A DNA stretch of 64,000 bases from assembly GCA_014526335.1 (NCBI GenBank), contig JACTAT010000128.1, forward strand, positions 309,227-373,226. Reading direction: 5' to 3'. The notes under the pieces were generated by a model that saw only the letters and a list, made by a program, of their open reading frames with translations, was not told where the DNA came from and made no database searches. Shown one piece after another: positions 19,801-32,699 of this stretch. The number at the start of each line of letters is the position of its first letter. The stretch's first letter is position 1. A program made the translations under genes and the position numbers. This DNA is from Chrysaora quinquecirrha. Its lineage: Eukaryota > Cnidaria > Scyphozoa > Semaeostomeae > Pelagiidae.

Positions 19801-21429
19801 AAAAAACCCAGGAATCATGATCCATTCCTCAAGATTTTTAGATTCACGAGCTGTGGATGGGCATTTTATCAAATATTTCAAGTTGTGACATTGACAAGAA
19901 AACATACCATCACCAATACCACCAATAAATAAATGATCAAGGCAAAGCTTTGTGCTACATTCATTTAGTTTGAATAAACAATGTTGCCAAGATAAAACTC
20001 AAGCTCGTTCAACTCTGTCTTTTGATGATCAACTTCCCATTGAAGGGAGATATAGTATTGATGATTGATCTTTTGCAAATTTGTTTCACAAGGCCTGTTG
20101 AAGGTTAAAGAAAATCAGCGTGAAAAACATCATGAGCACTTGATGCTGTTATTCCCCCTATTCAAGCTTCATGCCATGCATTACATGCAACTTGCTTTTT
20201 GGTAGTGGTAAAGGCTGTGTGACAAGCATGTTTCCAATGGTGTTCTTGGCAAGCCTTTCACACTCAGCAGGAATTGAGGTTCCTTAATGCTCCTGACATC
20301 TTTTTTCTCTCTGAGGGAACATACTTTCGTGTCTGCAAAGTAAGAGGGCAACAGGCTTGCCTTTTAAAATGATAGTGGTTGTAACAATTCCCCCTTTTGA
20401 CTTCCTGATGCATTGCTTGTTAGGTCTGATGCTTTTTTCGCTCCTTTTCATTAACATTCTTGAAAACAAACTATGAGTTTGTTTTCAATGCAGTAACTCA
20501 TGCATGCTCAAATTTGGAGAATGTGACATCAGCCCAGAACCGAAAATGTACACACACGACCCCTGCCATTTATAATATCATACCACAGTGATAAAATAAA
20601 AATAAATTTAATTCCTAAAGACACTGGCATCTTATTAAAAAAGCAGAGAACTAAAGAAAATATGGCCGAGACACTCTGAGTCATTGGCTATTGTGGCAAG
20701 AGTTTTTTTGATATCACATGGGTCAGGAATTTGTTCTGTACTCTAACTTTGATCAATAAAACAACTTCTTCCCCCACTGTGAACTGCAGTGTTGGGTTGA
20801 TACGTCGTCTGCTACAAACTGTGAAGAAGTGTTCCATTCAGGTTTTTCAGCTCAAATAAATTCTGTGTAGTACTGATAGTAGTGGTCACTTCTTACCTTC
20901 TTTGGGTCAATTTCAAAAGCAAATAAAGCAACAATGTAGCTGTGGTGTCTTTCCCTCAAGAGCAAAGGGATCACAAAATACACATTTTTGCCTACGTCAT
21001 TGGCAATTCAATCCAAGGCATCTGCAAAATGTCAAACTTCATCTACATCACTGATCTCTAAATAAAGACTGGATCAAACATCTTGGGTTGATTCGTGAAG
21101 TCATTTCTGGCAGCCTCTTTGTGCAGCAATGAGGAAGGCAGCTCTGAGTGCAGCACAGCACTGGAAGACAGTGGTGCTGGAGTGACCACCAAACATGAGC
21201 AGTTATGAAACTCGGAAGATGAAACTGGGTAAAGTGAAAGTGAGGCTGATATTCTTTTTCTTTGGAAATTGGAGAATTTCATGTTTGATTCTTAGGAAAA
21301 CAAAGCCTAATAAGGCATACTGTACTCGGTTATACCTATGGAATGATAGGCTTGTTTTCTTGTTCTGAAGTAAGTACTACCCATACTAGTAATGTTATTT
21401 AGGTAGGTGACATTTTTCTGTTGCTTTAA
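19801..21429. other. no supported gene
   Basis: Short open frames such as 20,284-20,469 (minus) and 21,058-21,282 (minus) show no domain I can name. An AATAAATAAATG tail at 19,925 could end a retroelement. The region is probably decayed repeat DNA. Confidence 0.4.
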
Positions 21430-22080
21430 ACAGCAATTTGTTATTTAGAAGTATATGGGCATCCATGAGTAAAAAGTTGTTGGATAACGGTGTGTGCAAG
21501 ACCAAATACATTGTTATCACCAACAGCTAATTCAAACATGTAGGTATCAAGATCATTAAATACTTTTGTCAAACTGATTGGTTCTAAAACTGCTGTTGAG
21601 ATTACTTCTTGCATACCTTGGCCATGTTGAAGAATTCCAATACAGGATGACAACTCTTTTCTGTCTCCTCACATACGACAACAACACTGCTAGATGGCTT
21701 AACCAGACCTCCTCTGTCCTTGGATTTCACAACACTGATACAATGTGCGATACAATTAACCTCTTGGTAAGTCATTTTTACAACATATCCAGGAATGTAT
21801 GATCTAGAGGCTTTTAGAAACTCTGAGATGGGAAACATATCTGGAACATCTACACAACTGTATTCCTCTTGAATTCTTGTATGCCCCATAAAATCATATT
21901 TTCTTAGTAAAGATGCCTCTGTGATGCTGACACTTCTGTCATTGATGTGGCAAGAATATACAAGAATATGCGAGATTTAGTTGGATCTCTACTGCTGCAG
22001 TTTGAGTACTGTCAACCTTGAGTACTGCTTGGAAGAAGAAGACCTTTATAGGAAGCAGTTAATTGCTTTTCAGTAGGGTT
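21430..22080 (-). pseudogene. P-element-like transposase, C-terminal fragment
   Basis: On the minus strand, YIPGYVVKMTYQEVNCIAHC and KDRGGLVKPSSSVVVVCEET (about 21,800-21,680) match the C-terminal block of P-element/THAP9-type transposases. There an 'aGYV...C..C' pair is followed by a conserved RGGL-x-x-P-S segment. The frame changes near 21,610, and a second frame continues through ISLTKVFNDLDTYMF to about 21,440. The THAP domain and catalytic centre, which would lie at higher coordinates, are missing because the hAT element begins there. It is inactive. Confidence 0.72.
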
Positions 22081-22104
22081 GTTGCTGGAACCACCAGCAG
22101 AGCA

Positions 22105-23885
22105 AATAGCAACATTCCGAATTGCATGATGAGTCAAAATTATCATCAAACAGAGGAAATTTTATTGAGCTGTTGGACTTGATTGCAAATTACAGCAGTG
22201 ATTTGCGAGTATTTCTTGACGAAAGAAAATCACATACAGCTCATGTGAACCACAGAATGATCTGATTGACTGTGTATATGAGGAGGTCAAAAATGAAATT
22301 CAACGCAGAATTGACAATTCCCGATTTTTGGCCGTTATGATGGACGAAACCAGCGATGTCAGCAGGGCAGAACAGGCAGCGGTCTCCATTCGACTGATAA
22401 ATGAAGGAGAGGTAGAGGAACACCTCTTGGGCTTGATTCACTGCTCGAAAGACACATCTGCAGCCAGTTTAACTGATATTCTTCTCAGCACTTTGAAAGA
22501 ATACAAAATCACACCAGAAAGTGATGGGAAAAAACTTATTGGACAGTCCTATGACGGTGCTGCCGCTTTGTCTGGCGAATTAAATGGTGTCCAAAAGCAA
22601 GTCCAAGATAGGTTTTCTTCTGCCTATTACAATCACTGTGTTGCTCACAGGCTAGCTCTTTGTGCCTCACAATCAGCAAGCAAGATTTTGAAGGTTGCTA
22701 AGTTTTTTGACACTGTCGATAAACTCATTAGATTTTTTAGAACTAGCCCAAAGCGTACATCTCAGCTTCGCCACAGTCTTCCAGCACCTGGAGGTACACG
22801 TTGGTTATCACGTGATGCAGCCATTTGTGTCATTGATTCACTGTATGAAACATTAGGAGCAGTGCTGTATGAAATAGCATCGGATAAAAATAACAAAACA
22901 GAAACACAAGTCACTGCTCGAGGGCTCTGTTTACAAATACAACACATCGAATTTGTCTTCCTATTGAAATGGTATAGAAAGATCTTTGCCCACTGTTCCC
23001 CAATAATAACAGTTATGCAAAAACCGACTATTGATGCAGTTCAGTTGACAACAATGCTAGAAGATTTCCAAAGATTCTTGCTAAATTTAAATGGAAACGA
23101 GATTTGAGAAGATGCAATACTTTTTGACCCTGAAATGCCTGCAGTTCGCCAGCGAAGTGGGTGGAGAGGGGTTGAGAGTGCCACGGATTCACCTGATAGT
23201 TGGAAGCGAAACCTCGTATCAGTCTGCACAGAAGTTGTGCAAAGTTCTTCAGAGCAGCTACTTTGGCGGTTTGAGAATTTAAAAAAGTTCAGATGGATGG
23301 ACTTAATTCATCCTTCAAAATTTGAAGAGAGAAAAAAATTGCCACACGCTAAGCAAAAAGAACTAATAAATGACTTACAGAAACTGTACCCATTTGCTGT
23401 TCCTGATGCCTTAGCTCTTGAACACAACATAAATGTTTTGTACGACAACACAGAAATTAAAATTTTGTTACAGAAAATAGTGAGGGAAAGGGATGCGTTG
23501 GCGGCTAAAAAGAGGGAAAGGCGGCGTAAACTGAAGCAGGCAAATGAAAAAAAGAACGAGAATAAACAGGCTGAAAGAACTGCAGTAGAGGCTGAAGATT
23601 CGTTTGAAAGGGAAGGAGAGACGTCTGTCGAAGAAGATATGGTAAGAGAAAGTAAGCCAACAATTCAAGACTTGCTAAAAGTAATAAAAACAGCTGGACT
23701 TGAAGAAGCATTGCCTTGTGCGAAGTCATTGTTGGAGCTTGCAGCAACCACACCTCTCACAAGTGTGCATTGCGAGAGGGTGTTCAGCAGAATGAAGAAA
23801 GTTGTGTCACCAAGCAGATCAAAAATGCTTCAGAAAAGAAAATAAATGTTGATTTTCCTCCCAGTGGAACATAAAATCCTAAGAT
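22105..23885 (+). pseudogene. hAT transposase (DUF4371/ZMYM-type) with hAT dimerisation domain
   Basis: Coding similarity starts near 22,105 (SSNRGNFIELLDLI). It becomes an open frame from 22,328 with MMDETSDVSRAEQAAVSIR, carrying the first catalytic Asp, then IGQSYDGAAALSGELNG and YYNHCVAHRLAL, typical of the DUF4371 RNase-H-fold core. A shift near 23,100 moves to the frame ending at 23,845, which holds a Lys/Glu-rich coiled stretch. That frame then reads ATTPLTSVHCERVFSRMKK, the hAT C-terminal dimerisation motif with its Glu-Arg-x-Phe-Ser. A last shift leads into LPVEHKILRWLSEEQ. At least three frame changes make it inactive. The N-terminal BED/TTF zinc finger is not visible. Confidence 0.85.
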
Positions 23886-24307
23886 GGCTGTCAGAGGAAC
23901 AATTTTTTAAGGAAAATGTTGTCGTAAGGTTCAAGTCTCACAATCAGCGTTGTTCCGAAAGATTTTCAAAAAAATAAATTTAATTTTTTACAGCAATCGT
24001 GCCTTAATCTTTATATGTACACACAGAAATACAATTGTAGCTTTATCTTATATCAAATCTGTTACAATTTTGTTATAAATTCTAAAAGTAAACTTCACTT
24101 TTGCGCTATTCCTTGCCTTTAAATTGTATGAAATATTAAAAGCTTCCAGGGCTTCGCCCTAGACCCACTTGGGGGGCTAACAGTGCCCCCCAAGACCCCC
24201 AACTGCTATTGACGACCTTCTGTCGTTGCGCTGCCTTCGGCAGCATCTTCCATACTTCTTCTTTTTTTTAAACTAGTACCTTTTTTTTCACGTCCCAGCC
24301 GCCCCTG
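22105..24307 (+). mobile_element. hAT element, 5' truncated
   Basis: The right end is CGTCCCAGCCGCCCCTG (24,291-24,307), whose complement starts CAGGGGCGGCTGGGACG, a hAT-style terminus. It is preceded by the GGGCTTCGCCCTAGACCC and GGGGGGCT tracts often seen near the ends of such elements. No matching left end is visible. Upstream, the P-element fragment begins within about 30 bp, so the 5' end was lost. Confidence 0.72.
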
Positions 24308-26150
24308 CTTGTTCATTTCATGCAAAATTTCATCTTCTTTAATCGCAATAGTAAGTTAAAGAAAAAGTCAGATTCCTTGGTAGTTCCCGATCCAGTACTA
24401 GAAATTCCTTAAGATTTTGTCAATTCGAGTGCTACCTTCCTTATAAAGCGCATCCTTATAAAAAAATGCGTGTTGGTGATAACACAAAGCTAGTTCTCTT
24501 TTCATCTGGATTAAAAGTGCAGATTGGTTGAGTTCCCGTTGCGTTGGGCTTCACATTTACACAATTGTGGATTCACACAAAATAGAGTAAATATCAAAGC
24601 GTGGCTGAGAATCAATGTATATTATAAACGTGGTCTTACAAAAAAAGTGAATACTATAAACGTTGAATAAAATTTAACTCTATCTTACGTAACAGCTACA
24701 CTATTCGTGTGAAAATAGTACAAAAATACGCACCATCGCTATAAAATGAATAACATAACCTAGCGAGTAGAAACTGAAAATTGCAATTAGTTCTGATTTA
24801 ACGCTTTTGGCTGAGCAAGTGTTAGACCCAAATAGTAACCTATGTTTTTATTCTATTTGGACTTGGAAAACTGGGCTCGCCTTAGACACCCTACCACTTA
24901 GACACACTACTACATTTACGTTGTGTCTATGTCTTATACAGTATATATACTTCGGAAGGGCAGAATATAGCAATACAATATACCTAAGGCCTGGCGGCAA
25001 TCTCACCCATGCTGTATGATAAATTTATATTTAACGTGGGGTTTACATAATAAGTCTAATTGTTGGATAGACGTTTTAGTCAAGCCTCAATTTCCAGCTA
25101 AAAGTATCCAAAATCATTTCCTTATTCTTATTCTTACACTAAAACGTTTCTCTACATCTTCATTCTAATAAAAGTCCATGGGTGTTATTATTATTGAATA
25201 GGCTAAAAAAATATGTTTAGATTCTAATCGCAATAAAATGTTACACATTCTATACTATTTCAGTGGTTCATCTGTTATACAAAAACGCAAGGTCTGGTCC
25301 ATAGCTATTTTTCTCTTTGTTTTTTTCTCCAAATCAGTTCTTTGGTTATTGACGATACTTTCATTCTCATAATAGCCCATTAGATAGTTGCCATCATGTG
25401 TGTTCGTATGTTTTGCATCATAGCAGATTGTAGTCGTCTGACATTTTTTGTGTTATTAGCAGACTTTTGGTAGCTCGTTTTAACTGTGTTTGCTTGCCAA
25501 GATAAAGTGATGTCGTGGTACGCACTTAGGGGGGATTTGTGTGGCTTCGAATCTGAGTGAAATCTGTCTCCGCAAATGTATCCTCGGCTGCTCTGTGTTA
25601 GAGGTTGCAGGGACTTATTTTCTTCGTTAAATTCAGCGGTCGAATTGCAGTCTTTAAACTCATCTGGTACGATAGTCGAAGCATTCATCTTCTAGTAAAA
25701 ACAGAATTCAAAGGTTGTGAATGAATTCCAGCCACTAAGTTTTGAATTACTTCAAAAACACAGGAAAATGGGATTGAAGGAGGAGATAAAAGCTACGTAC
25801 ATAATTTGGTAGGCGCGACGAATCGGGTTTTTTCGAAACAGCCATCATGTTCTGTCCAATACTTTTCTGCGAGCTCCGGACTTCTTTTATTTATGTGCTG
25901 AACTAACGTGCAAGGCGTATCGCATAGAACAGGAGGGTACCTCAGCTAAAGCAAAAGGTCAGCAGCATCTCTCACTGATTCTGTCAGCGTCAAGAACTTT
26001 GAAGCCACAGTACACTAAAAAACGTGATGTGTAAATTTAAGTACCAGGTTGTCATAAAAAGAGTTAATTGTAAGTTACTGACACTGTATGTTTGTAAAAC
26101 TATGTTTAAAAGGGCCATTGCTTTCAGCTTTATTAGATCCATTTAAGCTT
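24308..26150. other. AT-rich DNA, one unassigned minus-strand open frame
   Basis: The only frame of note is 25,380-25,688 minus (102 codons, starting MNASTIVPDEFKDCNS), preceded by an A-rich leader. It is hydrophilic, has no recognisable motif or signal peptide, and could be a host exon or chance. Nothing else is seen. Confidence 0.3.
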
Positions 26151-26756
26151 GGTTCCCACTAGACACAAAATGCGTGAAAAGCGCATTTAAAACGCGACAA
26201 GAAAACACGTCAAATTTTGACGCCATGTGTGAATTGAAATTTTTTCTTTACGCATTTTTCTAACGCATTTTTATCGCACTTTCTCAAGTTAGCGCGATCA
26301 AATGGAAAGGAAATTTTTTGATTCCATTTGAACGCGTCAGGACATCTTCAAAGACACCGACAAAATAGACGCATTTTGAACATGTGATCAAGAGGAAAAC
26401 ATGGTGGACAACAAGCCGGTTTGTCGACTGTGCAAAATCAAGATGAGAATCTTGCAAGAAGTCAAGCTCTGTCACGAAGCCGTAACTCATGAAAAAAATG
26501 GTGATACTTTCCCAGTTCCAATGATTTGGCGTAAATCCCCGGTACCCAAAACCTACGCTTTCTATGCATCTTCGTCCTCACTTTTCGTTTTCTGCAAATT
26601 CCCTGAAATATTATCGAGTATTATCAGCAAAAGCAACTTTACAAACACTCAGGAAAACAATACTCTAAATACAGGCGCTCTATGCGATTTTTCAAACGTC
26701 TTGCAGATGTTTGACGTCAGAGATTATGACTCATAACTCTAGACTATGTTTAACAA
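26151..26756. other. possible MITE end and unassigned frame
   Basis: The block from about 26,150 (TTGGTTCCCACTAGACAC, then several ACGCATTTT and AACGCG words in both orientations) resembles the self-complementary subterminal DNA of Harbinger-type MITEs. An open frame, 26,401-26,736 plus, follows (MVDNKPVCRLCKIKM). It has an isolated CxxC and no family I recognise. Confidence 0.3.
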
Positions 26757-26880
26757 ATTCTTTTAAAAACTACTAAAAACTACTAGAAACTACTTTAAAC
26801 TATTTAAAACAGCTGCATTGTACTTAGGACTACTCTAAATTAGCTACTTAAAACTACTTAAAATTACTAAAAACAACGAA
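26757..26880 (+). repeat. AAACTACT-type short tandem repeat
   Basis: The words AAAACTACTA, AAACTACTT and AAATTACT repeat irregularly about ten times. Confidence 0.75.
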
Positions 26881-27059
26881 ATAATGAAATAGACAGGCTT
26901 CCACGCAAACATAACAACTTCTTAATATCACTTAGCAAGAATAACGAGTCTTGTGTCTTTGTTCTCAAGGCAAATTATATGGCGAAAATTCGCAACAAAC
27001 TAGAACATGAAATTAGACAAACAATAATGACATTTATTTATTGACTACTAAATCAGACC

Positions 27060-28735
27060 AATTGACTACCAGCAATCAACTCAAACATGCAGAATTGCTG
27101 AACTCTTTCTTCACAAAAAAGCATTTCCAGTCCATCTGCTCGATCTCAAAAAGATCAGAATTGTTCAAACGAGTGCAATGATGATGATACCACAATTTGC
27201 AATCATCGCACTGAGCCCATTCCTCTGAATCATCAATTTCCTCATCATATCACCCGCATCTTTCATATAAATCATTGTATTTCCTTTTTTTGCAATTCTT
27301 TGCATCCCTTTGTATTTTTCTTACCTTTGCTTGCTCTTCTTTTAGTTTCCTTGTCTTGATGTTTTCTCTCTGATTTTTGTCTTTCAGGCTTTCTTGGTTC
27401 TCCTTTCTTTCAATCTTTTCCTGCCGTTTTTTTTCCATTTGCTTCCTTGATGAGGTCTTATCATCACTCTTCTATACCTTGCGCTTCTAAATCCTTAAGT
27501 GCCTCCCCTGACGTCATATGCCTAGGCAAATTGATCTTTCTTCTTTTTCCATGTTATTCTTGTTCATTGGTGGGTACGTCAAGACACTTTAAATGAAAGG
27601 AGATAGATCTTCAGAGACAGCTTTGATTCAATGTAGATTCCTCAACCTAATTCAACCTGTAATTGAACACTCTTTTCTTTCAACACTTTCCAGTTAAAAC
27701 AAAGTGCATATTCATTTACATCATATCCCTCCTCAAACCTTCAAGCAGACTAATCGTAGCTGCATCAGCTGCCTTTGCTTTCAAAGTTTTGATTGTTGGA
27801 TGGTGATCATCATTCTGCTGGTCATTTTTTTGGTGACGAGTTTGATACCTGACTGACTTGTCGTTTTTTATTATAACTTCAGTTGTTATTTCTTGTTTAA
27901 ATGTCATAGCAGGGGCAAAAGTGGAAAAATCAATCACATACCTATTGACAGGCTATATTCATGCGCACTGAAACAAGGATTTGACAACATCCCGTCTGGC
28001 TGTAGGTCCATACAGCTGTACAAAGAATGCCTGGGTTTTCAAAAGCAAATTTTGAGCACTCCTTTCTCCATCCTCCTTTGAAAAATTAAAATAGCCATGA
28101 TTTGGGGGTTGCATGACATATAAGGTATGCGGAGGCAAACGGTACAGAAAAATCTGGTTTTCTTTTCAGAACATGGTTGTATAAAGGTCAAGATGGGAAG
28201 CAACGGTCCCATTAGCACAAATGCATTGAAGTGTTGTAATAGACGTTTTTGACGAAGTAGTAAGATGGAAAGTTCTCTTTGTCATTTTGTCCACATTTTA
28301 TATTAGACCAAGATTGTTGGGGGAATCCAGATTAGTCACAATTGTAAACTTGGTCTGCAGTTGTAACTTTATTTTAGGAAAGGCAATGTTCAAAATCACC
28401 AAATCATTTATGAACAACTTCTCAGAACAGGCAAGTGGCCTGGTTAGCTCAAGAGGCTTTGGTTTAACAATGTGTAGGTCTGGATGACACCTTGAAATCC
28501 ATACTTCCAAGATTTGCCCAGTTGATTATCATTAAAAACGTCCACTATCTGCCTAGCTCTATCAAGGATCTGCCTTACTTCTTGGCAAACATGGCCAGAA
28601 GATTTTCCAAACCCTTGTTTTGCTCTTTCTTTAACCCATTCAGCAATTAGTTTTTCTTCACCAGCAGTAAGCACAGTCGTTTTCCCAGGCAAAACTTCAC
28701 TGCATTCCCATATCCATTGACTTTTTGCCAAACCG
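27060..28735 (-). pseudogene. pogo/Tigger-like transposase with C-terminal PHD finger
   Basis: The N-terminus on the minus strand (28,731 downward) reads LTAGEEKLIAEWVKERAKQG and FNDNQLGKSWKYGF, the CENP-B/pogo-type DNA-binding region. RCHPDLHIVKPKPLE follows in the next frame. RLPPHTLYVMQPPNHGYFNF near 28,140 matches the pogo DDE segment normally written LPPHTTHLLQPLD. A catalytic DE-containing stretch before it appears deleted. At 27,250-27,438 comes a highly charged Lys/Glu/Arg coiled coil. Then near 27,200 a PHD-type finger appears (EEWAQCDDCKLWYHHHC). PHD fingers read histone tails and may direct integration; that is inference. Several stops and frame changes make it inactive. Confidence 0.75.
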
Positions 28736-28739
28736 TCTT

Positions 28740-29084
28740 CTTGGGTATTCCATAGCAGGTGCTGGCTCTATATATGGTCGCCCCTTTACTCAGTGTTAGG
28801 ATTGCTCATTTCTTTCATTTCGTAATCAAACACCCTTTAAAGGATCTAGTAGTATACTTGCAAGTTTAGTATAACATACAACATGCAAAACCATTGATGT
28901 GTATTAATTTATATTAATTGTGTGATACTACAGTTACTGTAACTGTTGCAAAGTAATGTCATATAAGTTTCAATATGGTGATAAGATATTTAAAAATTAT
29001 ATATAAAACAGAATACACTAAGATTTTATCTCAATTCTACAGATTCAAAAATAAATTTCGCTCATGATATTAATCATCATTTGA
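28740..29084. other. no supported gene
   Basis: AT-rich spacer between the pogo-like pseudogene and the Penelope-like fragment. I see no motif. Confidence 0.5.
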
Positions 29085-29740
29085 ATAATTCATTATTTAA
29101 AATATTATTGATAATGTCGATTTTCCCTCTTATATTAATTTCTAATAGAGAGGCTACTCTTCTGGTTGTTACTGAACCATTTGATAATGTTGAAATATCA
29201 AATGATTTTGCTGTTGTTTCTGTTTCTCTTGCTGTTGAAAAATCAAAGGTATATGTTGTTGTTTTGTCTCAAGATCCAGCTAACTTCCCTTCCAGACAAA
29301 TATTAGCAGGGACGTGCCGCTTTATTCTATCAATTAATCTCTGGGAAGTACGACCTACATACCTGGCTTCACACTGGTATGGAAATTCATAAATGACAAA
29401 CCATTTTTGTACGGTAGGCAATCCTCTTCATCGGATGGTAGAGTTTTCCCAATGCTAAAAACTAAAAACTAACTGAGGGTTTGCAGCAGCGAAGCACTTA
29501 GTAATGGCCTTTTTAATTTGATTTTTGAAGGGCAATGAGATGTTTCCTATCCAAGACATTTTTAGGTAAACAGGGCACTTCTACAGACCATACGTTTTAT
29601 CAGCTGACAAACTTGTGATCTTCTTGTGAAGACAATCCGAAATCATGTGCTCAGGCTAACGGTTTTCAATAAGAATAGACCATAAGTTTCTGTAGAATTT
29701 CATTTTTGATAAACTGTTTATTTCTTTAAGCCATCTATAT
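29085..29740 (-). pseudogene. Penelope-like element, C-terminal GIY-YIG fragment (copy 1)
   Basis: Read on the minus strand, LPWIGNISLPFKNQIKKAI and KCFAAANPQLVF (about 29,560-29,480) are the linker after the reverse transcriptase. YQCEARYVGRTSQRLIDRIK (29,380-29,330) is the GIY-YIG endonuclease, with the second half 'YVG' and the catalytic Arg region visible. This nuclease nicks target DNA for Penelope-like retrotransposition. The reverse transcriptase itself is missing. The next 250 bp match 34,357-34,470, so two copies of the same family lie 5 kb apart. Confidence 0.8.
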
Positions 29741-29829
29741 AGAAAGTCATTATTCAGATATTTACCACATATGCTTTATTTCAATTTATTATTCTTTTTA
29801 GTAATGTTTCTACTCAATGGAGTTTCCTT

Positions 29830-32695
29830 GCTATATGTTTTAAGAAAGAGCTTCTGCAAAGTAGATGGATGCAGTGGTAAGCATTCCACCTTCCTGAATC
29901 CCAAGTCACATCAAAGTGTTTCAAGAAACAACAATGGGAGTGCAATCTCTTAAGAAACAAGTGAACAAGTATGTGATACTAATTCTACATCAGCTAGCAA
30001 TGACTATGTTGAAGTGTCAGAGGGTTCAAGTTTTTCAACAACCTCTACTACGACTGCACTCACAATCGTTCCAGTTTTAGTCAAAGCAAGAGATGGTACA
30101 AAGATGGTCTTCTTAGACTCAGGCTCAAATACGTCATTTTGTACTCAGGATCTTCAACGAAAGCTTCAGATTGAAGACGAAGCTTTCATTTACCACAATG
30201 CATGGTGAAAAGAAGCCTGTTGATTGCTCTTTGGTGAGTTTGCAAGTTTCAGACTTTTGAACAAAGCCGAGTATATTGGTCTACCTATGGTATTTTCCAG
30301 ACCAGCTCTGCCTGTCTCTACTGATTCTATTATTTAGCAAGAAGATGTCAACCATTGGCAATATCTACAAGGAATAAACATTCAAAACATTGACGCTGAA
30401 GTAGGTCTTCTGATAGGAAGTGATGTTCCTCAAGCTCTACAACTAATCAAAGTACAAGAAAGTCAAGATGGAGGCCCATTTGCCACAAAACTGCATTAGG
30501 CTGGGTTATGAACAGCCCACTAGGGAGAAAGGGGCAAAGGTTCATACTTCAAATTTCGTGCAAGCAAATTAGTCTCTGAATGAACAGTTTCTAGAATTTT
30601 GCAATTTGGAATTTAATGATACTGCATATTCTACCAAAGCAGCTATGTTGCAGAATGAATACAAGGCCTTCAACATTATGGAGAAAACTGTAAAACTAGT
30701 TGATGGCCATTACGAGATGGAACTACCTTGGAAGGATTATCCGCCACGTCTACCAAACAACAGGCCTTTAGCTAAGCACAGATTGTCTCTCTTAAAGAAA
30801 CGTTTGCAGAAGGACCCTGTTGTGCTTGAGAAGTATGAAGAATTCATGGGGAAGATGATAAAGAAGGATTACGCTAGACAGGTTTCAAGTAGAGATCCTG
30901 GACCACTTCAAACACATTGGTTTCTGCTGCACCATCCCGTATTCAACCTACAGAAGCCTGGAAAAATAAGAGTCGTGTTCGACTGTTCCGCCAAGTATCA
31001 AGGTACTTCACTTAATGACTAGCTCTTACAGGGGCTGGACTTGACGAATACTTTGGTGGGTGTTTTAACAAGATTCAGGCAGGAAAAGGTTGCTGTCATG
31101 GCGGACATGGAAGCCATGTTCAACCAAGTTAGAGTGCGCCCAAATGATTGCGATGCATTAAGATTTCGATGGTGGCCCAACGGAGACCTGAACAACCCTG
31201 CTGAAGAATATCAGATGCGAGTACACCTTTTCGGAGGCCTATCCTTTCCAAGCCATGAAACTTTGCATTAAGGAAGACTGCACAAGACAATCAGGCAGAA
31301 TTCGATCCTGCAACGTTAGAAACCGTCCATCAGAACTTTTACGTGGACGACTGTCTAAAATCAGCTAGCACAGAAGATGAAGCTATCAGGCTTGCAGCTC
31401 AGCTACGTGAGCTTTTCAAGAGAGGAGGATTTAAATTGACGAAATGGCTTTCCAACTCAAAACAAGTTGTCGAATCTCTATCGGAATCTGAAAGAGCAGA
31501 ACAAATCAAAGATCTTAATTTCGACAAGCTACCTGTAGAAAGAGCTCTCGGAGTACAATGGAACGTGTGATCAGACCAATTTGGTTTCAAGATTATCATC
31601 AAGGATCAGCCCGCAACAAGAAGAGGCATCCTTTCCGTTGTCAACTCCGTCTACGACCCACTGGGCTTTGCTGCCCCCTTCGTGCTCAAGGGAAAAATGC
31701 TTCTGCAAGAAATGTGTCAGAGAAAGCTTGGCTGGGACGAGGAGATCCCTGAAGAGTTGCAGAATCAGTGGTTAGCTTGGCTACAAGAACTTCCTAATCT
31801 TGAGAAAGTGAAAATCAATCGGTGTTTCAAGTCAATAGCTTCCAGTGAAATCACTTCAAGTGAGCTCCACCATTTTTCAGATGCTTCCCAGTCAGCTTAT
31901 GGAGCCATGACATATCTAAGATCTGAAGACAATGATGGCAATGTCAATTGTTCGTTCGTCATTGGCAAGTCTCATCTTGCTCCAATCAAGTCTGTGACAA
32001 TACCACAACTTGAACTTGCAGCAGCAGTAGTGTCTACAAGACTAGACAAAACCGTGAAACGCTATGAAGTATTGTTCACTTGTCTTACGATTCGGGCCAT
32101 TCACATTGTACTGTAGTGGCGAGTTCATTGGATACTGAGTCTTTTCTCAAGGCTCTGCAACGTTTTATAGCCAGATGAGGTCAACCAGAGAAAATCAGGT
32201 CGGACAACAGCAGTAATTTCACAAGTGCTGATAAAGAGCTTCATCAATCAATCAAGGACTAAAATAGATCTGGTATTCATGATATTTTTGCTACAAAGAA
32301 ATATCAAATGGCAATCCAACCCACCCAGCGGTTCACACCATGGAGGTGTATGGGAGCGTTGTATTAGAACAGTAATGCAAGCCCTCATGAAGAAACAGAT
32401 TCTTGACGACAAGGGTCTCTACACCCTTCTATGTGAAATTGAGTCCGTCGTTAATAAACGTCCCATCACAAAGCAATCAGACGATCAACGGGACTTGGAG
32501 CAATTAACTTCGAATCACCTTTTGTTATCACGAGCCGAATCAGCTATTCTACCTGGAATTTTCCTCAAGGAAGATAACTACAGTTGACATCATTGGCGTC
32601 AAGTGCCATAACTATCAGATGTATTCTGGTATCGCTGGATCAGAGAATACTTACCATCCCTGCAACAATGCCAAAAATGGACCAAATTGTAAGTG
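29830..32695 (+). pseudogene. BEL/Pao retrotransposon gag-pol, internally deleted
   Basis: In order: a gag-type Cys/His remnant (CKVDGCSGKH, 29,855), an aspartic protease with DSGSNTSF (30,115), then the reverse transcriptase. The latter runs from KDYPPRLPNNRPLAKHR through VVFDCSAKYQG to [15 protein letters not shown] (31,095) and YVDD (31,340), so all catalytic Asp positions are recognisable. RNase H remnants follow (IPQLELAAAVVSTRL, 32,005). The integrase is only its C-terminal half: GSHHGGVWERCIRTV with the catalytic Glu at 32,345, VNKRPIT, and FWYRWIREYLP at 32,620. The zinc-binding head and first catalytic Asp are deleted at about 32,080. Many stops and shifts make it inactive. No LTR pair is visible. 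Confidence 0.87.
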
Positions 32696-32699
32696 TCCC

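Noticed and set aside
24121..24250. CTTCGCCCTAGACCC and GGGGGGCT tracts as a transcription terminator
   Set aside because: These are GC tracts near the end of a hAT element; bacterial-type terminators do not apply here.
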